Shown in pieces: positions 8,351-16,879 of a DNA stretch of 64,000 nt. Position 1 is the first letter of the stretch, and each line of letters starts with the position of its first letter. The notes beneath the pieces were generated by a model. The model ran no database searches. It was given only the letters and a program-made list of their open reading frames with translations, and was not told the origin of the DNA. The position numbers and the translations under genes are program-made. Source of the stretch: Armatimonadota bacterium (GTDB taxonomy: Bacteria; Sysuimicrobiota; Sysuimicrobiia; Sysuimicrobiales; Kaftiobacteriaceae); assembly GCA_031081675.1 (NCBI GenBank), contig JAVHLZ010000011.1, positions 1-64,000 of the forward strand, given 5' to 3'.

Positions 8351-9514
8351 GACCGGCGCGCTCCGGGGGACGGTCCGGGCGTCCACGGCCAGCACGCCCA
8401 GGGCGGCTACGGTGACCGCTGGCGCGAGCGCAAACGCCCACGCCACCCCGTTTCCGGCCAGCACCCCGCCCGCCACCGGGCCCAGGAAGAACCCCGCATC
8501 TGCGGCCGCATTGAATCCTCCCATGCCGGCGACCATGTGTTCCCGGGGTGTGCGGGCGGCGACCCGCACCGACAGGCCGTGAGGTCCTGCCGCGCCGACG
8601 GCACTGGACAGGACGTTCACCGCCAGCAGCGCGGGAAACGAGTCCAGCAGCGGGGTGATGGCCACGCCCACGCCTCGGGCGAGAAAGGCGGCAGCCAGGA
8701 CCCGGTTCTCCGGCACGCGGGTCCCCAGGCGGCCGACCGCTGCCTGGGCCACGATGAACGCCATGGCTCCGGCGGTGAAGATCAGGCCGATCTCCGCCTC
8801 CGTCCGGCCCCGGCCGGCGGCGTGGAGGGGCATGAAGGTGGCGTAGACGGAAAAGGCGATGGTGCTGCAGGCCGTCAGGGCCCACATCCGGACCACGCCC
8901 GGGCGGCCGCGGATCAGAGCCCGGTAGGACCCCAGCGCCCGCCCGCTCCCGTCGCGGATCGGACGCACGGCTGCCGCCGCCGGGGCCGCCAGCACAGAGA
9001 TCAGGGCGGCGGCAAAGAAGGGGGCGGTCAGCGACAGGCGCTGGCCCAGCACTCCGCCCACGGCCGGGCCCAGCAGCTGGCCGACGCCGAAGTACACCCA
9101 GAAGATGGCCAGAATCGCCGGGCGGCGTTCGGGCGGCCCCGCTTCGGCCACCTCCGTCCAGACCACGGGCCACAGGATCCCCCGCACGGCCCCCAGGAGG
9201 AGCCGGGTGAGGTACAGGCCGGCCAGGCTGGCCGTCAACGGAAACCAGGCAAACATCACCGCGCTGCCCACCAGCCCCACCACGGCAGCCGCCCGCCGGC
9301 CGATCCGGGCGCTGACCGCCAGCGCCATCAGCTCGGTGACGATGAGGGTCAGCGAGAGGGCGCCGATGACGCCGCCCACGTGGGCCGCAGGCAGGCCGCG
9401 GTGGTCCAGGTACAGGGGGATCACCGGGGACGTGACGGTGATGGACATCAGCGCCCCGAGGGCGATCACGCCCAGGGCATGGATGCGCCAGCCGGCGCGG
9501 GCGTCGTGAGCCAC
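8309..9514 (-). CDS. Major facilitator superfamily transporter
   Basis: 401 residues, about 12 hydrophobic segments. The first half shows the SVTSP..PLYLDHRGLP opening and an ARIGRR loop typical of MFS drug/sugar efflux members (the YajR/MdtG-like group). The second half repeats the pattern (GRTEAEIGLIFTAGAMAFI, GRLGTRVPENR). The substrate cannot be told from sequence. The start is GTG 9514 without an obvious ribosome binding site. The 3' end overlaps ctaA-ctaB, a convergent overlap of 42 bp that leaves no room for a separate terminator. It is probably transcribed from the 9515-9646 divergent gap. Confidence 0.85.
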   Translation of the reverse strand: MAHDARAGWRIHALGVIALGALMSITVTSPVIPLYLDHRGLPAAHVGGVIGALSLTLIVTELMALAVSARIGRRAAAVVGLVGSAVMFAWFPLTASLAGLYLTRLLLGAVRGILWPVVWTEVAEAGPPERRPAILAIFWVYFGVGQLLGPAVGGVLGQRLSLTAPFFAAALISVLAAPAAAAVRPIRDGSGRALGSYRALIRGRPGVVRMWALTACSTIAFSVYATFMPLHAAGRGRTEAEIGLIFTAGAMAFIVAQAAVGRLGTRVPENRVLAAAFLARGVGVAITPLLDSFPALLAVNVLSSAVGAAGPHGLSVRVAARTPREHMVAGMGGFNAAADAGFFLGPVAGGVLAGNGVAWAFALAPAVTVAALGVLAVDARTVPRSAPVSGGQEPIGHHGGE

Positions 9515-9646
9515 GGAAGCGGCACCGGGGGTGCGGGGGAACGCGGCCGCCGGTCACCGGCAACCACCACGATGTCTCCGCCCATGATATTCCGGGAAGG
9601 ACAGTAGTACAACCCGCACGACCAGCCGGATCGGGGGAGTCATGGC

Positions 9647-10036
9647 GTGCAGAACCTGCCCGACCTCAGCCAGATCGACTGGGCCAAACTGCTCTCGGTG
9701 TCGTTCACCCTCGCGCCGGCCGTCTACAAGTACCGGGGGGTGCTGGCGCGGGTGACCGACGTCCTGGCGGAGGCGGTGGGCCTGGCGGCGCTGGGGGGCG
9801 GGGTGTACGTCTACACCCGCACCCTCCCGCAGATCCAGCAAGCGGTTGCCCAACTGGCCGCCGACCCGGGCCTCATCACCGCCGAGCGGTTGCAGACCCT
9901 GGACCAGCTGTATTTCGGCTCCGTGGGGCTGATGGGGCTGGGCGGCATGCTGGCGGTCTTCGGCCTCATCGGCCGCATCGGGGCCAGCCTGGCGGGCCAC
10001 CGGAACCGGGCGGGAGCACCCCCGCGGCGGAAGTAG
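9647..10036 (+). CDS. Hypothetical membrane protein
   Basis: 129 residues, not recognised. Two hydrophobic stretches are visible (about 38-56, VLAEAVGLAALGGGVYVYT; about 88-108, the FGSVGLMGLGGMLAVFGLIG region) with an amphipathic connecting segment rich in Gln/Leu. The tail is basic (HRNRAGAPPRRK). The start is GTG 9647 with GGGGGAG 7 bases upstream; a nearby ATG at 9642 is in another frame. It is read divergently from the MFS transporter and stands alone before the rpoZ promoter. Confidence 0.55.
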   Translation: MQNLPDLSQIDWAKLLSVSFTLAPAVYKYRGVLARVTDVLAEAVGLAALGGGVYVYTRTLPQIQQAVAQLAADPGLITAERLQTLDQLYFGSVGLMGLGGMLAVFGLIGRIGASLAGHRNRAGAPPRRK

Positions 10037-10072
10037 CCGGCGCCGGGAGCCAGCCAGGTCGTCCTCCATTGC

Positions 10073-10100
10073 TTGACAGAGCAGGGGTCGTGGATACAAT
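10073..10100 (+). promoter_or_regulatory. Sigma-70-type promoter of rpoZ
   Basis: TTGACA at 10073-10078, 16-bp spacer, TACAAT at 10095-10100. The -35 box is perfect and the -10 box has 5 of 6 consensus bases. It lies 46 bp before the rpoZ start. Confidence 0.75.
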
Positions 10101-10146
10101 ACGATCTGTCCCCATGACGCCCGTGTTCCCATGAGGTGACGTACAG

Positions 10147-10353
10147 GTGATCAAGCCGCCTCTGGAGGCGCTGCTGGAACGCGTCGGCAACAAGTATGCC
10201 CTCGTGATCGTGGCCGCCAAGCGGGCGCGCCAGCTGAAGGAAGGCGCCCTCCCGCTGGTGGACGTGGAGTCGTCCAATCCCGTCACCGTGGCCCTGGAGG
10301 AGATCGCCGCGGGCAAGATCCGGTTTGAGATGCCCAAGGTGGGAGTCAAGTAA
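10147..10353 (+). CDS. rpoZ: DNA-directed RNA polymerase omega subunit
   Basis: 68 residues, the usual length. It shows the omega signature KPPLEALLERVGNKYALVIVAAKRARQL (in part) followed by the VALEEIAAGKIRF segment that contacts beta-prime. Omega helps assemble RNA polymerase and in many bacteria binds ppGpp. The start is GTG 10147, shortly after a strong promoter. In Clostridia rpoZ usually sits after gmk and before coaBC/priA; here those neighbours are absent and a BsuPI-domain gene follows. Confidence 0.9.
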   Translation: MIKPPLEALLERVGNKYALVIVAAKRARQLKEGALPLVDVESSNPVTVALEEIAAGKIRFEMPKVGVK

Positions 10354-10404
10354 CCCCGACGGGAACCCACAAGCCGCGGGGGGCGTATCCCCAGGCGGGA
10401 GAGC

Positions 10405-10878
10405 GTGGACAGAATCCGGGGGTGGGTACTGGCGGGATTGGGGGCGATCGCCCTGGCGGGCGGTCCGCTGGTGGTGGAGCAGGTTGCGGGAGCCCTGCGG
10501 GTGGAGGCCGCACTGCCCCGGCCGGCGTTCGCCCCGGGGGAGCCGGTGGAGGTCACCATCGCCGCCGTCAACCGCGGGGAGGGACCCCTGGCACTGACAT
10601 TCACCAGCGGCCAGCGGTTTGACCTGATCGTGCGCCGGCCCCGGGGCGATGCCGTCTGGCAGTGGTCCCACGACAAGGCGTTCATCCAGGTCGTCCAGAC
10701 CGTCACCCTGCGGCCCGGGGAGCGGCTGTCGGCGCGCCTGACGTGGGACCAGCGCGACTTCCAGGGCCATCCGGTGGATCCCGGTCCCTACGAAGCGGTG
10801 GCGGTCTTCCTGGGCCGGGCGGGTCCCGGGCGGGAGATGCGGTTGCCCCCCCTGGCGTTCGTGATCGTGGAACGCTAG
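10405..10878 (+). CDS. BsuPI-domain protein, probably exported
   Basis: 157 residues. It starts with a signal-like segment (VLAGLGAIALAGGPLVVEQVAG). Residues about 32-155 are an immunoglobulin-like beta sandwich matching the BsuPI family (intracellular proteinase inhibitor of Bacillus): FAPGEPVEVTIAAVNRG, ALTFTSGQRFDLIV, VWQWSHDKAF and GPYEAVAVF. In Bacillus the family inhibits subtilisin inside the cell; here the leader suggests export or anchoring, so the role may differ. The start is GTG 10405 after a GGGAG site. It lies 51 bp after rpoZ and is possibly cotranscribed. Confidence 0.7.
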   Translation: MDRIRGWVLAGLGAIALAGGPLVVEQVAGALRVEAALPRPAFAPGEPVEVTIAAVNRGEGPLALTFTSGQRFDLIVRRPRGDAVWQWSHDKAFIQVVQTVTLRPGERLSARLTWDQRDFQGHPVDPGPYEAVAVFLGRAGPGREMRLPPLAFVIVER

Positions 10879-10904
10879 GGGGACGACGGCGCTGCCGGCA
10901 TCAC

Positions 10905-10917
10905 GAGATCCGCGATC
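10905..10917. repeat. GAGATCCGSGATC dispersed intergenic motif, copy 1
   Basis: GAGATCCGCGATC just downstream of the BsuPI gene. Related copies with a G in the centre occur after two other genes (47160-47172 and 55089-55101). The rest of the 10879-11150 gap shows no gene; only low-complexity GC-rich sequence and a small CTTCCGCG repeat precede the tRNA. Confidence 0.4.
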
Positions 10918-11134
10918 GGGGATCAGGACTGACAGCCCCCTTCACTCTTCCGGGCCTCCATCGCGCCCCCCTGGCACGGCTGCGACCGGGTATCCCCTGG
11001 CCGCCGGCCTTCCGGGATCGGGGAACCAGGAACTACGTTGAAGGTTGAAGGTGAGTCCTTACCTCCTTCCCGCGCGGAGAAGGGACCTCATGCTGGGTCG
11101 CGTTCCCGCGCTTCCGCGGTCCCGCGCTTCCGCG

Positions 11135-11140
11135 TATAAT
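11135..11140 (+). promoter_or_regulatory. -10 box of the tRNA gene
   Basis: A perfect TATAAT 10 bases before the tRNA 5' end. The -35 position (about 11112-11117, TTCCGC) is weak. Confidence 0.5.
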
Positions 11141-11150
11141 GGGATCGCGT

Positions 11151-11227
11151 GGCGGCGTAGCTCAGTTGGTCAGAGCACGCGGCTCATACCCGCGGTGTCG
11201 GGAGTTCGACTCTCCCCGCCGCCACCA
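11151..11227 (+). tRNA. tRNA with CAT anticodon (elongator Met, or Ile2 modified by TilS)
   Basis: A full cloverleaf: acceptor GGCGGCG/CGCCGCC, D arm GCTC/GAGC, anticodon stem CGCGG/CCGCG with loop CTCATAC, T arm GGGAG/CTCCC with TTCGACT, discriminator A and an encoded CCA at 11225-11227. The anticodon is CAT. It is not an initiator: the anticodon stem lacks the three G-C pairs and the acceptor has a normal first pair. It resembles elongator tRNA-Met most, but the tRNA-Ile2 that is converted to lysidine-34 by TilS has the same anticodon, and tilS is the next gene. Confidence 0.93.
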
Positions 11228-11362
11228 CGCCCGGACAGGAGCGGGTCGCCGGGCCTTGCGTGGGCATGGCCCGGGAAGCCCGAGGAAGGTTGGTGGCGGC
11301 GGGGCGGCCAGGGGGCCGCTCCGCTTTGCCTTGGCCGAGGCTGAGGCGCGGCGAGGACATCG

Positions 11363-12772
11363 GTGGTACCTGGGGCCGACCTGGTTGACAAGGTAGAGCG
11401 CACCGTGCAGGCCCACCGGCTGCTGGACCCCGGGGACGGCGTGGTGGTCGCCGTCTCCGGCGGTCCCGATTCGGTGGCGCTGTTGCACGCGCTGGCGGAG
11501 CTGGCGCCCCGGTGGGGGTGGCGGCTGCACGTCGCCCACCTCAACCACCGCCTGCGGCCCGAGGCCGGGGATGAGGCCGCCTTCGTGCGGGAGATCGCCA
11601 CCGGTCTGGGACTGGAGGCGACGGTCGAGGAGGCGGATGTCCGCGCGCTGGCGGCGTCCGAGAAGCGTTCCCTGGAGGACGCCGGCCGCCGGGCCCGCTA
11701 CGCGTTCTTCGCCCGCGTGGCCGCGCTGGCGGGGTACCGGCGGGTGGCCACCGCCCACACCCGGGACGACCTGGTCGAGACCATGGTGATGCGGCTGCTG
11801 CAGGGGGCGGCGTGGGACGAGGCCGGGGGAATCCCGATTCGGCGGCCGCTGGGGCCGGCGGCGGTGGTGCGGCCCCTGCTGGAGTGCACCCGGCAGGAGG
11901 TGGTGGCGTTCCTGCGCCTGCGGGGAATCGCCTGGCGGGACGACCCGAGCAACCGCGATCTGCGCTACCTCCGCAATCGGATCCGCTGGGAGGTCCTGCC
12001 GGTCTTCGACCGCCAGTTTCCGGCGCTGCGGGAGGTTCTGGCCGACCTGGGCCACCTGACCGCCCGGGTGTCGGCGTGGCTGGACGACCTGGCGGCGGAG
12101 GCGCTGGCCCGGGAGGCGGCTCCCGTGCCCGGAGGGGTGCGCCTGCCGGTCGCCGCGTTCGTCCGCCACGCGCCGCCGGTGCGGCGACGGCTGCTGCGCC
12201 TGGCCGTGGCGCAGGTCACCGGAACATCCGCATCCATGACTCGCGTTGAAGAAAGTGGGGCATACGACGTGGCCCTGGGACGGCCTGGCCGGCAGGCGAC
12301 GGGCGCGGGCTGGGTGGTGCGCCGGGCCTACGAGGCGGTGGAGGTGGTGGCGCCCCCGCCGCCGCCCGACAGCCGCGAATATCGCCTCCCGGTGCCCGGC
12401 CGGGTGACGGCGGAGGCTCTGGGCGTGGAGGTGCGCGCCGAGGTCGTGGACCGGGAGGGGGTCGCCCATCTTGAGACCACCCCCGCCCTGGCCTATCTGG
12501 ACGCCGCAGCGGCGGGCAGCGAACTGGTCGTGCGGCCCTGGAGGCGGGGCGACCGGATCGTCCCGCTGGGTCTGCCGGGCAGCCGCAAGGTGCATGACAT
12601 CTATGTGGACGCCAAGGTCCCGCGCTGGCAGCGTCCCCGCATGCCCGTGGTGACCGACGCCGCCGGCCGGATCCTGTGGGTGGTGGGTCACCGCGTGGCC
12701 GAAGCGGCCCGGGTGACCGAGCGCAGCCGGCAGGTGGTGCGTCTGCGGGTCGAGCCTCTGCGGCCGGCTTGA
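11363..12772 (+). CDS. tilS: tRNA(Ile)-lysidine synthase
   Basis: 469 residues. TilS modifies C34 of the CAU-anticodon tRNA-Ile to lysidine with ATP and lysine so that it reads AUA. The N-terminal PP-loop ATPase motif VAVSGGPDSVALLHAL is clear, followed by HLNHRLRPEAGDE, ATAHTRDD and DPSNRDLRYLRNRIR. The C-terminal substrate-binding domain ends with PWRRGDRIVPLGLPGSRKVHD and an IYVDAKVPRW...MPVV segment. The start is GTG 11363. It lies 135 bp after the CAT tRNA and before ftsH, as in Bacillus (tilS-hpt-ftsH), though hpt is missing here. Confidence 0.93.
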   Translation: MVPGADLVDKVERTVQAHRLLDPGDGVVVAVSGGPDSVALLHALAELAPRWGWRLHVAHLNHRLRPEAGDEAAFVREIATGLGLEATVEEADVRALAASEKRSLEDAGRRARYAFFARVAALAGYRRVATAHTRDDLVETMVMRLLQGAAWDEAGGIPIRRPLGPAAVVRPLLECTRQEVVAFLRLRGIAWRDDPSNRDLRYLRNRIRWEVLPVFDRQFPALREVLADLGHLTARVSAWLDDLAAEALAREAAPVPGGVRLPVAAFVRHAPPVRRRLLRLAVAQVTGTSASMTRVEESGAYDVALGRPGRQATGAGWVVRRAYEAVEVVAPPPPPDSREYRLPVPGRVTAEALGVEVRAEVVDREGVAHLETTPALAYLDAAAAGSELVVRPWRRGDRIVPLGLPGSRKVHDIYVDAKVPRWQRPRMPVVTDAAGRILWVVGHRVAEAARVTERSRQVVRLRVEPLRPA

Positions 12773-12778
12773 GCCCGC

Positions 12779-12807
12779 TTGATGTCCGGTGGGAGTCGGT
12801 GTATGGT
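12779..12807 (+). promoter_or_regulatory. Probable sigma-70 promoter of ftsH
   Basis: TTGATG at 12779-12784, 17-bp spacer, TATGGT at 12802-12807. It sits right after the tilS stop and about 86 bp before the ftsH start. Confidence 0.5.
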
Positions 12808-12893
12808 GACGTCAATCCGGCCAGGGGAGACCGGGCGGTGGAGCGAATCTATCGGACGGGAGCCGGGACGGGCTCCGGCAGGGGGCAGGGTTC

Positions 12894-14804
12894 ATGATTA
12901 ACCGGTACCTGCGCAATCTGGCCGTGTGGGCGATCATCCTGGCGGTCGTCCTGTACTTCTTCCTGCCCCTGTACCGCACCCGCGGCCCCCGCGAGGAGAT
13001 CTCCTACACCCAGTTCCTCCAGCACGCCCGGGCGGGGCGCATCGTCGAGGTGACCATCGGCGACGAGACCGTGTCGGGCCGGCTGCGGGACGGCCAGACC
13101 TTCCGGACATACGTGCCGCCGGGGGACACCTCGTACCTGGCGCTGCTGCAGTCCGGGGGCGTCCAGATCCACGTGGAGCCCAAGTCCCGGACCACCCTGT
13201 GGCCGAGCCTGCTGTCCACCATGCTGCCCATCTTCCTGCTCATCGGCCTGTGGCTGCTCATGCTGCGGCAGGCCCAGAGCGGGAGCAACCAGGCCATGTC
13301 GTTCGGCAAGAGCCGGGCGCGCCTGCACACCGAGAACCGACCCAAGGTGACGTTCGACGACGTGGCGGGGGTGGACGAGGCCAAGGAGGAGCTGCAGGAG
13401 ATCATCGAGTTCCTCAAGCACCCCAAGAAGTTCCAGGCCCTGGGGGCCAAGATCCCGCGGGGGGTCCTGCTGGTGGGGCCGCCGGGCAGCGGCAAGACCC
13501 TGCTGGCCAAGGCAGTGGCCGGGGAGGCCGGGGTGCCGTTCTTCTCCATCTCCGGGTCGGAGTTCGTGGAGATGTTCGTGGGGGTGGGGGCCAGCCGGGT
13601 CCGCGACCTGTTTGACCAGGCCAAGAAGAGCGCGCCGTGCCTGGTGTTCATCGACGAGATCGACGCCGTGGGGCGCCAGCGGGGGGCCGGCCTGGGCGGG
13701 GGCCACGACGAGCGCGAGCAGACTCTCAACCAGCTCCTGGTGGAGATGGACGGCTTCGACCCCAACGCCGGCATCATCGTCATCGCGGCCACCAACCGGC
13801 CCGACATCCTGGACCCGGCGCTGCTGCGGCCCGGGCGGTTTGACCGGCGGGTGGTGGTGGACAACCCGGACAGCAAGGGGCGGCGGGCCATCCTGGACGT
13901 CCACGTGCGGGGCAAGCCGCTGGCCGAGGACGTGGACCTGGACCTGCTGGCCAAGCACACCCCGGGCTTTTCCGGCGCCGACCTCGCCAACCTGGTGAAC
14001 GAGGCGGCCCTGCTGGCCGCCCGGCGCAACAAGAAGAAGATCACCATGGCCGAGATGGAGGAGGCCATCGAGCGGGTCATCGCCGGGCCTCAGCGGCGCA
14101 GCCGCATCCTCAGTGCCAAGGAGCGGGAGATCGCCGCCTACCACGAGGGCGGCCACGCCCTGCTGGGCAAACTGCTCCCCAACGCCGACCCGCCCCACAA
14201 GGTGACCATCCTCCCCCGGGGGATGGCCCTGGGCTACGTGATCTCGGCCCCGCCCGAGGACAAGTACACCTACACCAAGAGCGAGCTGCTGGACCGCATC
14301 ACCGCCATGCTGGGCGGGCGGGTGGCGGAGGAGCTGGTGTTCAACGAGGTCACCACCGGGGCCCAGAACGACTTCGAGCAGGCCACCGAACTGGCCCGCA
14401 AGATGGTCACCGAATTCGGAATGAGCGAGAAGCTGGGTCCCCTGTCCCTGGGCAAGCGGCACGGCCCGGTGTTCCTGGGGCGGGACCTGGTGGAGACCCG
14501 CAACTACAGCGAGGAGATCGCCTACGAGATCGACAAGGAGGTCCGGCGCATCATCGACGAGTGCTACGAGCGCGCCCGCGACCTGCTGCAGGCCAACCGG
14601 GACCGGCTGGAGCGCCTGGCCCGGGCCCTGCTGGAGCACGAGAGCCTGGAGGGCGAGGAGATCGACCGGGCCCTGGCCGGTGAACCCGTGGAGCGCCCGG
14701 CCCGCCCGGCGCCCGCCGGCCGGCCGGCGGCAGAGGCTCCCCGCCCCGAAGTGCCTCTGCCGGCCCCCAGTCCCACCCTCAAGCCCAAGCCCGAGGCGTC
14801 CTAG
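12894..14804 (+). CDS. ftsH: ATP-dependent zinc metalloprotease FtsH
   Basis: 636 residues. It is a membrane-bound AAA+ protease that degrades misfolded membrane proteins and regulators. Two membrane segments flank a short external domain (about 5-24 and 103-123). The AAA module has GPPGSGKT (Walker A), [11 protein letters not shown] (Walker B) and the second region of homology LRPGRFDRR. The peptidase has HEGGHALLG, where HExxH keeps the zinc ligands although the usual HEAGH Ala is Gly. The C-terminal tail (last 50 residues) is Pro/Ala-rich. The start is ATG 12894. It probably has its own promoter in the preceding gap. Confidence 0.96.
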   Translation: MINRYLRNLAVWAIILAVVLYFFLPLYRTRGPREEISYTQFLQHARAGRIVEVTIGDETVSGRLRDGQTFRTYVPPGDTSYLALLQSGGVQIHVEPKSRTTLWPSLLSTMLPIFLLIGLWLLMLRQAQSGSNQAMSFGKSRARLHTENRPKVTFDDVAGVDEAKEELQEIIEFLKHPKKFQALGAKIPRGVLLVGPPGSGKTLLAKAVAGEAGVPFFSISGSEFVEMFVGVGASRVRDLFDQAKKSAPCLVFIDEIDAVGRQRGAGLGGGHDEREQTLNQLLVEMDGFDPNAGIIVIAATNRPDILDPALLRPGRFDRRVVVDNPDSKGRRAILDVHVRGKPLAEDVDLDLLAKHTPGFSGADLANLVNEAALLAARRNKKKITMAEMEEAIERVIAGPQRRSRILSAKEREIAAYHEGGHALLGKLLPNADPPHKVTILPRGMALGYVISAPPEDKYTYTKSELLDRITAMLGGRVAEELVFNEVTTGAQNDFEQATELARKMVTEFGMSEKLGPLSLGKRHGPVFLGRDLVETRNYSEEIAYEIDKEVRRIIDECYERARDLLQANRDRLERLARALLEHESLEGEEIDRALAGEPVERPARPAPAGRPAAEAPRPEVPLPAPSPTLKPKPEAS

Positions 14805-14955
14805 AGCCATCTGTCCGCGAGTCCCTCCGGACCCGCCGCGGGGGACCTGCGCGACCGCTGCCTGCGGGGAGAGGGAGCGGACCCTGGAGGCGCGAAGTGA
14901 GCCGGTGCTCCCCGATGGTCAGCGGCACGACGTCGCCGCGGGGCAGGAGGATCTC

Positions 14956-15444
14956 ATGTCCACCCGCCAGATTGCCTACGCCGCAGTGCTGGCCGCCCTG
15001 TACGTGGTGGTGGGACAGGTGGTGCGCTACCTGCCCAACCCCATGGTCCCCGGGGCCATCATCGCTCTGAACATGGTGGTGGTGGTGATCGCCGGGATCC
15101 TGCTGGGGCCGGCCGCCGGAGCCCTGGTGGGCCTGGTGGGCACCGGCATCAATGGCTTTTTCACGCCCGCAGGGAACGCGTTCGAGCGCGTGGCCGTCAT
15201 CCCTCATGCCGTCATGGGCCTGGCGGCCGGGGTCGTGGGTCGCCGGTCCGTCCTGGCCGGCGCCTTCACGATCCTGGTGGGGCACGCGCTCAACATCCTG
15301 GGGTTCATCGCCGCGGGCCTGCTGCCGGCCTCGGAGATCGCCGGGGCGGTCTTCGTCTACGGGCTGGCCTTTGAGACGGTGGTGGATGTGGTGGTGATTC
15401 TGCTGGCGGTGCCGCTCCTGCGGCCGCTGGTGACCCGGACCTGA
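14956..15444 (+). CDS. Small polytopic membrane protein, probable ECF transporter S component
   Basis: 162 residues from ATG 14956, which has GCAGGAGG 6 bases upstream; the longer upstream frame is the shadow of ftsH. About five to six hydrophobic segments, with small-residue-rich loops such as GPAAGALVGLVGTGINGF and a conserved-looking NPMVPGAIIALN. Size and pattern fit a substrate-binding S subunit of an energy-coupling factor importer. No EcfA/EcfT genes are in the window, as expected if a shared module is used. The vitamin is not identifiable. The next gene is a nicotinamidase-like hydrolase, which hints at a cofactor-related substrate (inference). The 150-bp leader shows no known riboswitch. 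Confidence 0.5.
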   Translation: MSTRQIAYAAVLAALYVVVGQVVRYLPNPMVPGAIIALNMVVVVIAGILLGPAAGALVGLVGTGINGFFTPAGNAFERVAVIPHAVMGLAAGVVGRRSVLAGAFTILVGHALNILGFIAAGLLPASEIAGAVFVYGLAFETVVDVVVILLAVPLLRPLVTRT

Positions 15445-15510
15445 CGGGTATCCGCCCGGCGCCGGAGGCGGGAGGGGCGGCGCCACAAGCGGCGGTCGGG
15501 AGGTGAGGAT

Positions 15511-16110
15511 ATGCCGACGGTCGAGGCGCCGGAGTATCAGGTGGAACGGCGCGTACTCGTCGACCCCAGGACGACCGCGCTGGTCATCGTGGACATGCAG
15601 AACGACTTCGTCACGGATGGTGGGGCGCTGGTCGTGCCCCAGGCCCGCGAGACCATCCCCGCCATCCAGCGGCTGCTGTCCCTGGCCCGGGGGCACGGGA
15701 TGGCGGTGTTCTTCACCCAGGACACCCACGACCCCGGAGACATCGAATTCGCCATCTGGGGCCAGCACGTGGTGCGGGGCAGCTGGGGCTGGCAGATCGT
15801 GGACGAGCTGGCGCCGCGGCCCGGGGAACGGGTGATCCAGAAGCTGCGCTATGATGGCTTCTTTGGGACATCCCTCGACCATGAACTGCGCCTGCGGGGC
15901 ATCACCACGGTGATCGTGTGCGGGACCGTGGCCAACATCTGCGTCCTCCATACGGCCGGCAGCGCCGCGATCCGGGGGTATCGGGTGATCCTGCCCATCG
16001 ACGCCATCTCCGCGCTGACGCCGTTTGACCTGCAGGTGGCCATCCGGCAGACGTCGTTCCTGTACCGGGGGACCATCACCACGTCCGATGCGATTCAGGT
16101 GGCAGCGTAA
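15511..16110 (+). CDS. Isochorismatase-family cysteine hydrolase
   Basis: 199 residues. The catalytic triad is visible: Asp in VIVDMQNDF, Lys in IQKLRYDGFFGT, and Cys in GTVANICVLHTA. The family includes nicotinamidase, ureidoacrylate amidohydrolase and N-carbamoylsarcosine amidase. The metal-binding motif of nicotinamidase (DxHxxxH) appears only in part (TQDTHDPGD), so a non-nicotinamide substrate is possible. The start is ATG 15511 with GGGAGG upstream. It lies 66 bp after the S component and may be cotranscribed with it and the next gene. Confidence 0.8.
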   Translation: MPTVEAPEYQVERRVLVDPRTTALVIVDMQNDFVTDGGALVVPQARETIPAIQRLLSLARGHGMAVFFTQDTHDPGDIEFAIWGQHVVRGSWGWQIVDELAPRPGERVIQKLRYDGFFGTSLDHELRLRGITTVIVCGTVANICVLHTAGSAAIRGYRVILPIDAISALTPFDLQVAIRQTSFLYRGTITTSDAIQVAA

Positions 16111-16150
16111 AGGCCCTCCCGGGGCCGGACCGAGTGAGAGGAGGTGGAGG

Positions 16151-16840
16151 GTGGCTCGCGCGGGGCGTCTGGCGCGCAAGGCGGGGCTCAGCTGGGGGCC
16201 GATTCTCATCTATCTGGCGGTGGTGGCTGTGGCCACCGGGGGCCTGGTGGCGTGGGACGCAGTCTACCGGCGGCGGGAGGAGGAAGCCCGCCGGCCTCCG
16301 CCGCCGGAGGTCCTGGTCCGCAACCTGATCGAGAACATCATCGGCCGCGGATCGGTCAAGTCTCTCGCCGTGGACGAGGCCGCGGGCACCGTGGATGTCA
16401 CCTTCGAGTCGGCCACGTACCCGCCGGCGGCCCGGGCGCTGGTCAGCGGCGAGGTGGTGGCCAGGAATCTGGATCAGCTGCTGGTGGGCATGCGGGTGGT
16501 CCGGGGAGATCCCCTGGTGTACGTCCGCTCGGCCGACGGCAAGGTGGTCCTGGGCGCTCAGGCCGAGTACACCGGCCGGGTGGTCGCCGTGCTGGTCAAA
16601 GCCGGCGACCGCGTCCAGGAAGGCCGGGCGATGGTGCTCATCGAGCCCGACGACAAGACCGACGCCCGCAAGAACCTGGAGACCGAGGGCCTGCTGGCGT
16701 CCCAGGCGGTTCTGTCCCAGCTGCCGGGGATCAAGACGGTGACGTCCAGGATCACCTACCGGGACATCACCCTGGCCACCGTGGTGGGCACGCGGGGCGA
16801 GCGGGGGGTGACCACCACCTACCACCCGAGCCTGCGGTGA
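16151..16840 (+). CDS. Membrane-anchored protein of unknown function with lipoyl-like hairpin
   Basis: 229 residues from GTG 16151, preceded by GAGGAGGTGGAGG; in-frame codons further upstream lie in the shadow of the hydrolase. One membrane segment (ILIYLAVVAVATGGLVAW, about 17-34) is followed by a charged linker and a soluble domain outside or at the membrane. Residues about 140-165 (GRVVAVLVKAGDRVQEGRAM, then VLIEP) look like the biotinyl/lipoyl hairpin found in membrane fusion proteins. It ends with a helical and beta segment (GIKTVTSRITYRDI). Family not recognised. It sits between the hydrolase and hutH and may be the first gene of the hut transcript. Confidence 0.55.
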   Translation: MARAGRLARKAGLSWGPILIYLAVVAVATGGLVAWDAVYRRREEEARRPPPPEVLVRNLIENIIGRGSVKSLAVDEAAGTVDVTFESATYPPAARALVSGEVVARNLDQLLVGMRVVRGDPLVYVRSADGKVVLGAQAEYTGRVVAVLVKAGDRVQEGRAMVLIEPDDKTDARKNLETEGLLASQAVLSQLPGIKTVTSRITYRDITLATVVGTRGERGVTTTYHPSLR

Positions 16841-16879
16841 CGGCGGCGCGGGGTGCATCCGATGGCCGGGGGAGGACGG

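Noticed and set aside
11099-11134. CTTCCGCG tandem repeat before the CAT tRNA
   Set aside because: Only two short copies, likely low-complexity GC-rich sequence.
12849-14810. Minus-strand open frame opposite ftsH
   Set aside because: Shadow of ftsH, whose Walker, SRH and HExxH motifs are complete on the plus strand.
14805-14955. Riboswitch before the first S component
   Set aside because: No match by eye to TPP, FMN, cobalamin, THF or preQ1 motifs and no clear conserved core.
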